This document shows positions 9,009-17,583 of a stretch of 64,000 nt of DNA, piece after piece (the first letter of the stretch is position 1; the number at the start of each line of letters is the position of its first letter). The DNA comes from Sulfolobus sp. A20 (GTDB lineage: Archaea; Thermoproteota; Thermoprotei_A; Sulfolobales; Sulfolobaceae): positions 1,936,384 through 2,000,383 of the forward strand of contig NZ_CP017006.1 of NCBI RefSeq assembly GCF_001719125.1, written 5' to 3'. Both the position numbers and the translations under genes were made by a program. Below the pieces are notes generated by a model. It searched no databases. It saw nothing but the letters and a program-made list of their open reading frames with translations, and had not been told where the DNA came from.

Positions 9009-10307
9009 ATGAGAACAAGTATCTTAATTGCCTTGATAATGTTATCCCTTTGGGTAATATCCTTAGGGGTGCCAAGTTTCTCCCAAACCAGTAATTCTCA
9101 GATTATCAGTGGTTTTACCATACCCTCTACAATCAACTACATAGCTAAATTAGTAAACTCAACAACTATAAATAATAAAACTATAGAGAAGATTTACAAT
9201 TACACGTTAAGCTATCATGTAACTAAGATTACCCAAGATATAGCCTACGTTAACGTTTCTGGAAATTTTACTAATGATAGCCTAAAGCTAGGTAATTTAG
9301 TATACATTACAAAAGGTTTGCATGTTATTAATCTAATTTTTCAACCCATTTCAATTTATTATCCATATATCATCTCTGATATAATCTATAATACCTCTTA
9401 TGGTATAATAACGCCTAATGAGTCAATAGCACTCAACTATTTAGGCAAAGGGTATGTGCTCTTTAATGGAGTGAATACTACTGTTTATAATTATAGTAGT
9501 GTAATTAATGGTAACTCTATTAAAATCAGCTTATTACCTAATGGCATAGTATATCGTTTAGAGAATAATTCGCTTTATATGACGTTAACCTCTTACTCAA
9601 CTTTCCTAAATGTTTCATTAAATACTTCTAGTGGCAATAATAATATATCTCAGCTAACGAATTATATACAAAAACCATATCTTTACGCTATTTATAATTA
9701 CTCAACTTTATCTAATTCTACATTACCGGTAGGATATTTAGAAATAGATTATCCGTTACTTTTTGAGAATGACGTGCTAGTAACTCAGATAACTCAAATA
9801 CAAATTAGGGCAGGGCAAAATCTAGCATTACCCTCATTATTAGAAGGTAAGTCGGTGAATTTTGTAATTTATATTAATAACCCTATAGATGAACCAACTA
9901 GCTTCATTACTGATGTAGGAAATCAGAGCATTACTTGGAATGGATTCACGTTTGTACTCGTTAATAAAACCACCATATCAACAATAGCTGGAAGTTTTGA
10001 GGCATATCAGTATAGGCATTATATATCCTCCAACCTATCAGCTCAATTATTATACTTTAGTACCAGCGGTGTATTATTAAAAGAGGAGTCTGTTAGCATA
10101 CTAAATTCATCAGTGTTTCCGGTATTTATATCGTCATTAGTAGGTAATAATTACATTAATCCTTTTGAGACATATCCTAATGTCTTTAATTACACCAATA
10201 CGACGTTACCCTTTAAAGTTATTAACCCTAATTTATCACTGACCATTTCAATTGTTGTCACGATAATTATAATAGCAGTTGTTGTTCTATTACATAAAAG
10301 AGAATAA
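9009..10307 (+). CDS. Secreted, C-terminally membrane-anchored hypothetical protein
   Basis: 432 residues with no recognised domain. The N-terminus is a signal peptide (MRTSILIALIMLSLWV, then a Ser/Thr/Gln-rich cleavage region), and the C-terminus is one membrane helix followed by HKRE. The extracellular part is Asn/Thr/Ser-rich with many N-x-S/T glycosylation sites, typical of Sulfolobales surface proteins. ATG 9009 is preferred over an in-frame TTG two codons earlier, since the charge-then-hydrophobic pattern begins there. It diverges from the Nudix gene across about 50 bases. Confidence 0.8.
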   Translation: MRTSILIALIMLSLWVISLGVPSFSQTSNSQIISGFTIPSTINYIAKLVNSTTINNKTIEKIYNYTLSYHVTKITQDIAYVNVSGNFTNDSLKLGNLVYITKGLHVINLIFQPISIYYPYIISDIIYNTSYGIITPNESIALNYLGKGYVLFNGVNTTVYNYSSVINGNSIKISLLPNGIVYRLENNSLYMTLTSYSTFLNVSLNTSSGNNNISQLTNYIQKPYLYAIYNYSTLSNSTLPVGYLEIDYPLLFENDVLVTQITQIQIRAGQNLALPSLLEGKSVNFVIYINNPIDEPTSFITDVGNQSITWNGFTFVLVNKTTISTIAGSFEAYQYRHYISSNLSAQLLYFSTSGVLLKEESVSILNSSVFPVFISSLVGNNYINPFETYPNVFNYTNTTLPFKVINPNLSLTISIVVTIIIIAVVVLLHKRE

Positions 10308-10396
10308 TTTTTTAACGTATCTCTAGATGTATCTATATTTGTAAAATTTATGATTACTTTTCAGCTATCTTTTAATTGTAGATTAATTGTTACGGT

Positions 10397-10654
10397 TTAG
10401 TATAGTATGTAGAAAACCACCATTATTATAAATAGAATAATTGCTAAAATTATCATCCATTTAGCTATACCTTTTGATGATCCAAATACTATGGGAATAG
10501 GTCCAATAAAAATTACTCCTCCTACTTCAGTTCTTTGCTTATTATTTTCTTGCCTATTACTACTCTTTCTGCTTTCATAAATGGATCCAGCTAACAATAA
10601 TATTATACTTATGAAGATTATTGCTAATCCCGCATAAAATAAATACTCATTCAT
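10397..10654 (-). CDS. Small membrane protein, DUF131 family
   Basis: 85 residues with two membrane helices (residues 6-24 and about 62-84). Between them lies GGVIFIGPIPIVFG followed by SSK, the conserved signature of the archaeal DUF131 proteins. The function is unknown. It lies 3 bases after the stop of the OLD-like ATPase gene on the same strand, so the two are probably co-transcribed. Confidence 0.8.
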   Translation of the reverse strand: MNEYLFYAGLAIIFISIILLLAGSIYESRKSSNRQENNKQRTEVGGVIFIGPIPIVFGSSKGIAKWMIILAIILFIIMVVFYILY

Positions 10655-10657
10655 ATA

Positions 10658-12145
10658 TTATAGCTCAGCCTGGAGGGATTTAATCTTAACCGCTAACATT
10701 TCTACTTCTTTTGGTATTTCTGTGGTATCTATACTCGTAATTAATCTACCTATAGGCATTCTTATTTTATCATATTCTATCCCACGTTTTTTCAAAACAT
10801 TTACTAACCATCTCAAGTTATCTTCTTTACCTAAGTCTCTAATTTCTTTTTCATCCAAACTTATTCCTAACTTTCTTAAAACCTCCAGTAGGGCTTGCTT
10901 ACTATAAAAGTTCTCCACCTCATATCCCAATGGAACGCAATAATCCCTTAGTGAGATATCTATTTTATCGCAAAGTCCAAAGAAGATTATATCAAGGTTT
11001 AACGTATTCCTTAATCTTAACCAATTTTGTAATTCTATATCAGATGATACTTTAAATATGCCTATGCCATGATCCTCTACATCTATGTTTAGCCTCTTTA
11101 ACCAATTTATGATGACTGCTGGTTCTGCTAGTTCGCTCGTTAATATGATAATTCTACTAAAGAGAATATCACTTAAGTTCGTATTAAGTAGATTTATGGA
11201 ACTTCTTAAATCTTGGGTAGGTTTTACAGTTATAGCAGTAGAACTGCCGTTAATTCTTCTCATCACAATGTAGCTATCAGCAGACATTTCTACAATGTAT
11301 GGAGAGTGGGTTGTTAGGAAAGCTTGCAAAATTCCATTATCTGTCCAATTCTTTATAAGTTTCATAATTTTAGCTTGGAGGGTAGGATGCATGTTAACTT
11401 CTGGTTCTTCAACTAATAGTATTTTGTTACCGCTTAACCATATTATAAATAACATTAGAATTACTCTTTGGAATCCACTGGCAGCCAGATCGATATATAT
11501 TGGTAAGTTGTAAACATTTAGAACTAGTCTTCTTCCATCCCAAAATTCCATTCCTCTAATCTCTGGTATTGTAGCACTCACTAAATTTACAAAATCATAC
11601 CAATATTTCCTCAAGTTTATTGGAGACTTATTCATGTCTGTCATTCTTCTCAGTATCTCATCGAAGTATGTTTGATCGAAAATTGGAACATATTCTATTG
11701 ATTGGGACGCATACTCAGCTAGTTTTTTAGCAATTTTTAAATCGTCTTCACCTGGGGGCGAGCCATTGACGTATAGCGTATCTAAACTCCACTCTACGTA
11801 ATTGTTAACATATCTTATCTTATTTACGACTTCTAATGTTACCTTTTGGTTTTTTCCAATGATTTTCGCAGCTTCCTCTGGCGAGAACTCTACCTTACCG
11901 CCTAAAATCACTGGCTTATTAACATTATATCCTTGCCAGATTAGTATTAGGTCTTGGTTTCTGTCCTCTACTGATCTTTTCTCAATACCAGCTGAAAGAT
12001 TTCTAACAAATAAGTAGATTGAGGAGAGTAAGTTAGTTTTCCCATAACCATTATATCCAACTACAATGTTAAATCCTCCTAGGTCCTTCAAATTAACTTC
12101 ACTAAGACTTCTAAAATTTGACACGTAAAACTCAGTAATCTTCAC
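10658..12145 (-). CDS. OLD/RecF-like ATPase
   Basis: 495 residues. The N-terminal ABC/SMC-type ATPase has FNIVVGYNGYGKTNLL as Walker A (near residue 35), ILLVEEPEVNMHP as Walker B near 245, and a downstream LTTHSPYIVE switch, as in the OLD and RecF groups. The C-terminal 190 residues have the position of an OLD-family TOPRIM nuclease domain (IILTSELAEPAVI, then IIFFGLCDKID), but the acidic residues are only partly recognisable. Such proteins act in DNA repair or phage/virus defence. The start is a GTG at 12145 (MKITEFYVSNFRSL), which fits the family N-terminus exactly. The DUF131 gene follows. Confidence 0.8.
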   Translation of the reverse strand: MKITEFYVSNFRSLSEVNLKDLGGFNIVVGYNGYGKTNLLSSIYLFVRNLSAGIEKRSVEDRNQDLILIWQGYNVNKPVILGGKVEFSPEEAAKIIGKNQKVTLEVVNKIRYVNNYVEWSLDTLYVNGSPPGEDDLKIAKKLAEYASQSIEYVPIFDQTYFDEILRRMTDMNKSPINLRKYWYDFVNLVSATIPEIRGMEFWDGRRLVLNVYNLPIYIDLAASGFQRVILMLFIIWLSGNKILLVEEPEVNMHPTLQAKIMKLIKNWTDNGILQAFLTTHSPYIVEMSADSYIVMRRINGSSTAITVKPTQDLRSSINLLNTNLSDILFSRIIILTSELAEPAVIINWLKRLNIDVEDHGIGIFKVSSDIELQNWLRLRNTLNLDIIFFGLCDKIDISLRDYCVPLGYEVENFYSKQALLEVLRKLGISLDEKEIRDLGKEDNLRWLVNVLKKRGIEYDKIRMPIGRLITSIDTTEIPKEVEMLAVKIKSLQAEL

Positions 12146-12255
12146 TAAGGATCACTCTACGGTAATACTTAGCACAATAAAATATAATCATTAGTAGGCT
12201 TGGCCAAGAGTATTCTATATATGGAGAAAAAACGTGGTATTATCTGCAAAAATGC

Positions 12256-13038
12256 TTAAAAGACTCCTAGTGTGCTTCCTCCATCTACTAATATTAAGGT
12301 CCCAGTAATATATGTCGAAAGATTAGAAGCTAAGAACAATATCACGTTAGCAATTTCTTCAGGTTCTCCTAATCTTCCTAATGGTATACTTTTAGCAAGA
12401 TCTTTCAGAACTTCTTCCTCACTTCTATTCTCTCTCATTGCTCTATCTTTAGCAATTTGTATTACTCTCTCTGTCTTAGTCCAACCCGGCATTACGCCAT
12501 TAACCAGAATTCCTTTAGGTCCTAGCTCTCTAGATGCTACTCTTATCAATCCAGCTAGTGAGAGCCTAACTACATTAGAAAGATCCAAATTATCTATAGG
12601 TTGTCTTAAAGTTATAGATGTGGAGAGAATAATCCTTCCGTTACTTTTCATTAGTTGACCAGCTTCCCTTACAGCTACTACTGCACTCATTAGAAGTAAA
12701 TTAAAAGCATCAATCCAATCTTTATCAGTTAATGAAAATATGTTCCCCGGCTTAGGACTTCCGGTTACATACGCTAGGACGTCTAGACCATCTAGCTTTT
12801 TGTAAGCTTGATGAATTAAATTTTTTACATCATTAGGATTAGATAAGTCTGCCTTTATATAATCGATATCCTTACTTGTTTCTTTTAACTTTTCATATGC
12901 TATTACCAGATTTTTTTCGTCATGTGACGAAATTATTACCCTAGCTCCTTCTTCTAAAAATCTCTTTGCGGTGGCGAATCCTATACCTTTACTCGCTGCT
13001 GTTACTAATACCTTTTTTCCCTTTATTCCCAGATCCAT
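12256..13038 (-). CDS. SDR-family protein with atypical catalytic site
   Basis: A short-chain dehydrogenase fold of 260 residues: cofactor loop TAASKGIGFA near residue 13, and the C-terminal GTLILVDGGSTLG. The usual Tyr-x3-Lys catalytic pair is absent; the aligned segment reads SNVVRLSLAGL, with Ser and Arg at those places, and the first glycine of the cofactor motif is Ala. This matches what is known of the BKR-like SDR subgroup that lacks the catalytic tetrad. A canonical reductase activity is therefore doubtful. Its ATG lies inside the end of the uracil-DNA glycosylase gene (50-base overlap). Confidence 0.85.
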   Translation of the reverse strand: MDLGIKGKKVLVTAASKGIGFATAKRFLEEGARVIISSHDEKNLVIAYEKLKETSKDIDYIKADLSNPNDVKNLIHQAYKKLDGLDVLAYVTGSPKPGNIFSLTDKDWIDAFNLLLMSAVVAVREAGQLMKSNGRIILSTSITLRQPIDNLDLSNVVRLSLAGLIRVASRELGPKGILVNGVMPGWTKTERVIQIAKDRAMRENRSEEEVLKDLAKSIPLGRLGEPEEIANVILFLASNLSTYITGTLILVDGGSTLGVF

Positions 13039-13639
13039 ACAAGAAATTATCTAAAGTTAGACTTTTTGAGCTTATGGTTTCCTTAATTTTCATGAAGTCT
13101 TCTTCTAAAACTTTTCTAAGATTAGGATTGTAGAGCGCAGCAGCAGGATGATAGGTAGGAAATACAAGAATTAGATTATCCTTATACCTCCAATTGTAAA
13201 ATTTTCCTCTAACTAAACTAATGGATTTAAATGAAATACCCATTTTACTAAATATATAAGATGAGGAATGTCTTCCAAGGGTTACTATCACCTTAGGCCT
13301 TATTACTTCTATTTGCTCATCTAAGTAAGGGGAACACGCAATGATTTCTTCTTCTTCTGGGTCTCTGTTATTAGGTGGTCTACACTTAACTACATTAGTG
13401 ATAAACACATCTTCCCTACCTAATCCTAAAATTTCATTTATAAATTTTGTTAATAGTTTTCCCGCTAGCCCTACAAACGGTCTGCCTTCTATATCTTCAG
13501 TCTCCCCTGGAGCTTCTCCAATGAACATTATCTGGGCCTTGGAAGACCCCTCGCCGGGAACAGCGTTTTTCCTAGTTTTCCATAAATTGCATTTCTTACA
13601 TACCCTTATTTTCTCAGCTATGAGTTCGAGCTCACTCAT
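12989..13639 (-). CDS. Uracil-DNA glycosylase, family 4 (iron-sulfur)
   Basis: Removes uracil from DNA as the first step of base excision repair, important where heat deaminates cytosine. The 216 residues show the family 4 pattern: CKKC at 14-17 plus later cysteines in VVKCRPP and IIACSPY, the four [4Fe-4S] ligands; the catalytic-region motif GEAPGETEDIEGRPF; and HPAAALYNP near the C-terminus. ATG at 13639. The C-terminal 16 codons overlap the SDR gene. A C/D box sRNA lies 36 bases upstream on the same strand. Confidence 0.93.
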   Translation of the reverse strand: MSELELIAEKIRVCKKCNLWKTRKNAVPGEGSSKAQIMFIGEAPGETEDIEGRPFVGLAGKLLTKFINEILGLGREDVFITNVVKCRPPNNRDPEEEEIIACSPYLDEQIEVIRPKVIVTLGRHSSSYIFSKMGISFKSISLVRGKFYNWRYKDNLILVFPTYHPAAALYNPNLRKVLEEDFMKIKETISSKSLTLDNFLYGSGNKGKKGISNSSE

Positions 13640-13674
13640 GTGTTAATAATTGGTTAATAAGGATTATAATTTAA

Positions 13675-13724
13675 TCAGCCCATCGACCTCTCTTCACGAA
13701 TCTAGACGATGAAGGCATCATCAT
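13675..13724 (-). ncRNA. C/D box methylation guide sRNA
   Basis: Read on the minus strand: C box ATGATGA (13724-13718), 12-nt guide TGCCTTCATCGT, D'-like CTAG (13705-13702), 4-nt spacer, C'-like GTGAAGA (13697-13691), 12-nt guide GAGGTCGATGGG, D box CTGA (13678-13675). The element spacing (12-4-4-7-12) is the same as in the sRNA at 27745. By the box D plus five rule the D guide would direct 2'-O-methylation of a U in CCCAUCGACCUC of its target RNA, probably rRNA. A hairpin abuts its 5' end. Confidence 0.8.
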
Positions 13725-13728
13725 AATG

Positions 13729-13794
13729 TGCCCCATCCGGCTGAGGATCTTCATTTTAGGCTTTGTTCATCAGATCCTGATAGGGGATGGGGCA
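13729..13794 (-). other. Hairpin at gene 3' end, abutting the sRNA
   Basis: TGCCCCATCC (13729-13738) pairs perfectly with GGATGGGGCA (13785-13794). Inside, AGGATCT (13744-13750) pairs with AGATCCT (13772-13778), leaving a 21-nt loop. It overlaps the last 15 codons of the membrane protein gene at 13751 and ends 4 bases before the C box of the sRNA. It may be a processing or stabilising structure between the mRNA and the sRNA; this role is inferred. Confidence 0.5.
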
Positions 13795-14233
13795 TTCTTA
13801 ACCTTCTATATAACCTATATAAAAATATAATTAATACTATCTGTCCGATATCAAGCTGTAATGTTGTAGCGTGATTATACGTAATTTCAATTAAAAATGG
13901 AAATAAATGGACCGTAGGTCTCCAAACGTACCAGATGAGATAATAATTCAGATAATTTAAAAATATAAAGCTAATAGCAGAAGCATCAACTACAATGTTA
14001 TAATAGTTATTTTTTATTCCACTTACTAATACAATTGATATAATGAATACAATTAGTGCGATGAAAGCTGAAAATGATATTCCCACTGGAATTGTTAGAT
14101 TATAAATAACCCCCGTACTCGCTCTATACACTAACGGTTCATCAATAGGAACTAATGGAGCTAAAGAGATACAAACAATAGTAAATATTATCGTTATTAC
14201 TAAAACCCATATATAGTATTCTGAGTTCTTCAC
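13751..14233 (-). CDS. Hypothetical membrane protein, 160 aa
   Basis: Four hydrophobic helices (about residues 8-28, 48-70, 82-105 and 122-142) and a short polar tail. No family is recognised. The start is a GTG at 14233 (MKNSEYYIWV); there is no in-frame ATG upstream. Its last 15 codons form one side of a strong hairpin that leads into the C/D box sRNA, so its mRNA is probably processed there. Confidence 0.7.
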   Translation of the reverse strand: MKNSEYYIWVLVITIIFTIVCISLAPLVPIDEPLVYRASTGVIYNLTIPVGISFSAFIALIVFIISIVLVSGIKNNYYNIVVDASAISFIFLNYLNYYLIWYVWRPTVHLFPFLIEITYNHATTLQLDIGQIVLIIFLYRLYRRLRMPHPLSGSDEQSLK

Positions 14234-14330
14234 AAATGCGATTCACTAACACCTAATAAAAATTTTATCATATACAATTCATAATAAGTTTCATTGTAAC
14301 TTATTATCTACATAGTCCTTAAACGCTATT

Positions 14331-14636
14331 ATGAGTGTTTCAAAAAAGTTTTACGAGCTTCAAGATCTCATATTAGCTAAGACATCATTAGAGAAGGTCA
14401 AATTGCATATACAAGAGAGAAAAGATAAAACTATATACAAGTGGGTCAAAAGTGAACTAAATGTATTCATCAGGAAATTCTATAAAGTAGAAAAGTTCAA
14501 AAATATTATAGATAATATTAATAAAGGAATTGACCAAGAAAAATATGATTTGATTCTCGATAGCGTTATAGAAGCGTTGGATAAGATCTCAAATGAAATA
14601 GAAAAATATTATAATGACTTACAACAAATGAGTTAG
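14331..14636 (+). CDS. Hypothetical helical protein, 101 aa
   Basis: Not recognised. A charged, all-helical, probably coiled-coil protein rich in Lys, Glu and Ile; no cysteines. ATG at 14331, with an AT-rich TATA-like stretch about 30 bases upstream. It ends 18 bases inside the convergent exporter gene. Confidence 0.68.
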   Translation: MSVSKKFYELQDLILAKTSLEKVKLHIQERKDKTIYKWVKSELNVFIRKFYKVEKFKNIIDNINKGIDQEKYDLILDSVIEALDKISNEIEKYYNDLQQMS

Positions 14637-15491
14637 CTCAATTATACCGACTCTGTTTAAGTACATTGTATAAATCGCGACTATTATTATAACAATCGCG
14701 AAGATTTTTCTTAACGTCTGCCTAGGAAGTCGTGAGGCTACATTAGACCCAACGTAACCTCCAAGAATACCTCCTACTAAATATAATAAACTAATAACTA
14801 CATCTATGTATCCGTAGTACGCGAAAGTAGCTGAAGTCACTACGCCAAATGTTCCTACAGCTATTAGAGATGTTCCTACAGCCCTTAGCATGTCAATACC
14901 AGTACTAAAAAGCAACCCTGGGACCACTAGAAATCCACCACCTATGCCAAAGTATCCTGAGGCGAAACCAACTAAAAGACCAGCTGTTATCACTCTGTTC
15001 AGTTTAACCCTCTGTTTTAAACTTAAGCTATTTGAGCTTTGTTGGTTATTTAGATTTTTTGGATTACATCTACTTTTCCACATCCTTATAGCTACAGCTA
15101 TCATTAGAAAACCGAAGAGAAATAGGATTAACGCTCCAGACATTAAATGACTAATGTAAGCTCCTATTACGTCTCCAACAATCCCCGGTATAGTAAAGAT
15201 TACTCCTTCAGCAACTCTGACATTTCCTTTTTTCCAATGCATAAATGAATTGATATAAGCATTAAGTCCCACAGCTAAGGCAGTTGTCCCAATCGTCAAG
15301 TGTGTTATGTATGAATATTCGGGAGAACTAGGCGGTACCCCGTTAGCCAATCCTACGAAGTAAAGTAATAAGGGTATTGCTAATATTGATCCACCTCCCC
15401 CTATTAAGCCTAAACTAAAACCTACTAAAATCCCAGATATTATCGAGAGTATATATTGGAGAAGAGTTATTGTTACATTAAATGGTACCAT
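14619..15491 (-). CDS. TauE/SafE-family anion exporter
   Basis: 290 residues with about eight membrane helices in two related halves. Each half has a glycine-rich signature (LGLIGGGGSILAIPLLL near residue 26 and ASGYFGIGGGFLVVPGLL near 178), which is diagnostic for the TauE/SafE sulfite/sulfonate exporter family. In an acidophile that oxidises sulfur, sulfite or organosulfonate export is plausible, but the substrate is not shown. ATG at 15491. It convergently overlaps the 101-aa gene. Confidence 0.88.
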   Translation of the reverse strand: MVPFNVTITLLQYILSIISGILVGFSLGLIGGGGSILAIPLLLYFVGLANGVPPSSPEYSYITHLTIGTTALAVGLNAYINSFMHWKKGNVRVAEGVIFTIPGIVGDVIGAYISHLMSGALILFLFGFLMIAVAIRMWKSRCNPKNLNNQQSSNSLSLKQRVKLNRVITAGLLVGFASGYFGIGGGFLVVPGLLFSTGIDMLRAVGTSLIAVGTFGVVTSATFAYYGYIDVVISLLYLVGGILGGYVGSNVASRLPRQTLRKIFAIVIIIVAIYTMYLNRVGIIELTHLL

Positions 15492-15503
15492 ATTATGTTA
15501 GTT

Positions 15504-16082
15504 TTATTTAAACTTTAAAAAGTTATACTTTATTAAAATATAGATAACTAATGCTATCAAAACTATTGATAGTATAATATAATCAAACCTTGTTAATTCC
15601 GAAACTATAGGTTGCCATGATGATCCAAAGTAATATCCTATGAATGCTAATACAGTATCCCAAACTAAGTGCCCAGATAAAGTGAATAGTATGAAGTAAG
15701 TTAGTCTCATTTTAGCTATCCCAGCGGGAAAAGATATAAGTGCTCTTATCGCAGGAAGGAATCTGGCAAAAAATACAGATGTATTTCCATGTTTAGCGAA
15801 GAATGTGTTAAGATAATCAAGCCTATCTTTGTTAAGCTTAATGTATTTCCCATATCTTAATAAGAACGGTAATCCTAACTTTAACGCAATAAAATAGTCT
15901 ATTAGAGATCCCATTAAACTGCCTAAACTGCCAATTAAGATTGACAAATACAAGTTAAGTGTTCCTAGAGAAGATAGATATCCAGCTAAAGGCATTACTA
16001 CTTCGCTTGGTATTGGTAAAGACATTCCTTCCAATAACATGAGAATAAATAATATAAGATAGTTTGATGGTATGTAGTTCAT
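15504..16082 (-). CDS. DedA/VTT-family membrane protein
   Basis: 192 residues with 5-6 hydrophobic segments. The DedA signature is present: an E...PIPSEVVMPLAG stretch near the N-terminus and FFARFLPAIRALISFPAGIAKM in the middle. Bacterial members are flippases or proton-linked transporters needed for membrane integrity. I start at ATG 16082, which overlaps the stop of the DtxR-like gene (ATGA), rather than at an upstream TTG at 16109. Co-transcription with the regulator is likely. Confidence 0.85.
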   Translation of the reverse strand: MNYIPSNYLILFILMLLEGMSLPIPSEVVMPLAGYLSSLGTLNLYLSILIGSLGSLMGSLIDYFIALKLGLPFLLRYGKYIKLNKDRLDYLNTFFAKHGNTSVFFARFLPAIRALISFPAGIAKMRLTYFILFTLSGHLVWDTVLAFIGYYFGSSWQPIVSELTRFDYIILSIVLIALVIYILIKYNFLKFK

Positions 16083-16477
16083 TCTGGAACACTCATACCA
16101 TGTGGGCAAGTAGATGGTTTACCTAGATAATTATAAAGTTTATCAATAATTTCTTCAGGGACCAAATAGTCGAATTGTTTCGAATATTCACAAGCGGTAT
16201 CCTTATCTATACCTATATTGACCAGAAGAATTTCTATTACACGATGAGCCTTTATTACGTAATTTAAACTCTTAATACCTTCATCCGTTATCCATATCCC
16301 ATCTTTTCTCTTTTTGACTAATCCCTTTTCCTCTAGGTGATTTATTTCCTCAAAAACGCTCGAGGCAGCTATATTTAAATCCTTAGCGACTCTACTAAGT
16401 TTAGCTCCTTCACCGCTGTCATTATATTTCTTTATGGCGTTTAAGTAGGAAAACTCCCTTCTAGATAGATTTCGCAT
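16079..16477 (-). CDS. DtxR/MntR-family metal-dependent regulator
   Basis: 132 residues: an N-terminal winged helix (residues about 5-65), then the DtxR dimerisation/metal domain with AHRVIEILLV, the E..C/D..E pattern of metal ligands (IDKDTACEYSKQFDYLVPEE) and the family signature CPHG near the C-terminus. These proteins repress genes when Fe(II) or Mn(II) is plentiful. There is no C-terminal SH3 domain, as in MntR. The gene is the first of a pair with the DedA gene, which may be its target. ATG at 16477, followed upstream by a long gene-free stretch. Confidence 0.87.
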   Translation of the reverse strand: MRNLSRREFSYLNAIKKYNDSGEGAKLSRVAKDLNIAASSVFEEINHLEEKGLVKKRKDGIWITDEGIKSLNYVIKAHRVIEILLVNIGIDKDTACEYSKQFDYLVPEEIIDKLYNYLGKPSTCPHGMSVPE

Positions 16478-16948
16478 CTATATTATGAATTATGGTAAAA
16501 AATAAATAAATGTTTGTTTGCATTTCATTGGACTTAAGGTCTCAGTGGATTTTTTGCCAACGGAAATATGGAAAGGCTTTTAAAACCTTAACTTGAGAAA
16601 TCTGATTAAGTCAGATAGTGCCAATAAAAGGTCTTAATCTAGAATAATTTAAGATCAAATCTTGATAAAGATGATGAAGGTCGATGGGTAGAGTTGATGA
16701 AGACAATTATCCCCGACTGATATAGTGTAGAGCATAGGAATATCGTTCTCTTAAGATAAACTAAATATACACATATAGAAGATTCTACACAAGTTAGAAT
16801 GGAATTCCTCATATTAAATAAGGATCTTTTAATTAGGGAAATCCTTTGTATTCTCTTTTATCATTGAGATTATTATATAAATGCCAAATATTTAGCTCAA
16901 AGCTAATATATTAAAGAGATTTATGAGACCCAAATATTGAATATGAAA
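16478..16948. other. Gene-free stretch, 470 bases
   Basis: AT-rich region between the DtxR-like gene and a membrane protein gene, both on the minus strand. It holds the probable C/D box sRNA at 16671-16720, a short hairpin TCTGA-TTAAG-TCAGA near 16601, and a TTAAGGT/ACCTTAA inverted repeat around 16535-16590. I see no open frame with coding character. Confidence 0.5.
16671..16720 (+). ncRNA. Probable C/D box guide sRNA
   Basis: C box ATGATGA (16671-16677), guide AGGTCGATGGG (16678-16688), a degenerate D' (TAGA, 16689-16692), C'-like TTGATGA (16694-16700), guide region ending AATTATCCCCGA, D box CTGA (16717-16720). The first guide repeats 11 nucleotides of the D guide in the sRNA at 13675, in the same register relative to the (D or D') box. 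That is hard to explain by chance. The weak D' and its tight spacing to C' are the doubtful points. Confidence 0.6.
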
Positions 16949-17488
16949 TCACTCGTAAAATACTGTTAAATAAATAGTTACGTTATACTCGTTCCAAATT
17001 GGTATTAGATATATGGTGTTAGAATTGGCGTGATCAAAATTGAACTGAACAGCAGTCTCAACTATTTGATCATCTATTATTGACGAATTAAGTATGCTTA
17101 TTGTATAGTTTTGATTTTCTAAAGGAATATTTACCTTATCATTAGTAGAATAATAAATATAAATCGTAAATGAACTTTGGTTAGGCGTAACGATTATTAA
17201 TGAAGGATAAACATGAAAGTATGGGTCTTTGTTAGCTATTGGTACTGATTCTACGTAATTTAATGTGTAATAATTAGGTGTGAGGGCTAATGGTAAGGCG
17301 CTGTAATTAAATTTTTCTGGAGCTGACATTATAATCAAAGGAGGATGATATTTTGACTGGTTTTCTCCTCCTACAATATTAGGTTCCCTAATGTTATAAA
17401 TTATGAAGAGGTGGGATAAATATACAACCAAGGAGGCAATAAGTATACTTATCAGAACTCCAGCAATAATCATCAGATAAGGTTTCAC
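16949..17488 (-). CDS. Hypothetical membrane-anchored protein, 179 aa
   Basis: One N-terminal hydrophobic helix (residues 5-30), which is a signal anchor, then about 145 extracellular residues rich in Asn, Tyr, Ile and Pro with several N-x-S/T sites. No cysteines and no known domain. The start is a GTG at 17488; the next ATG is codon 6. Codon and residue use match the other surface proteins of the window. Confidence 0.7.
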   Translation of the reverse strand: MKPYLMIIAGVLISILIASLVVYLSHLFIIYNIREPNIVGGENQSKYHPPLIIMSAPEKFNYSALPLALTPNYYTLNYVESVPIANKDPYFHVYPSLIIVTPNQSSFTIYIYYSTNDKVNIPLENQNYTISILNSSIIDDQIVETAVQFNFDHANSNTIYLIPIWNEYNVTIYLTVFYE

Positions 17489-17583
17489 GATAAATAACGT
17501 AGTTTAAATGATATAAATATTTATTCATAACATTGGCTTTTCATAGAAAACCTTATTTGTAGATGAAAAATACTATATTATAG

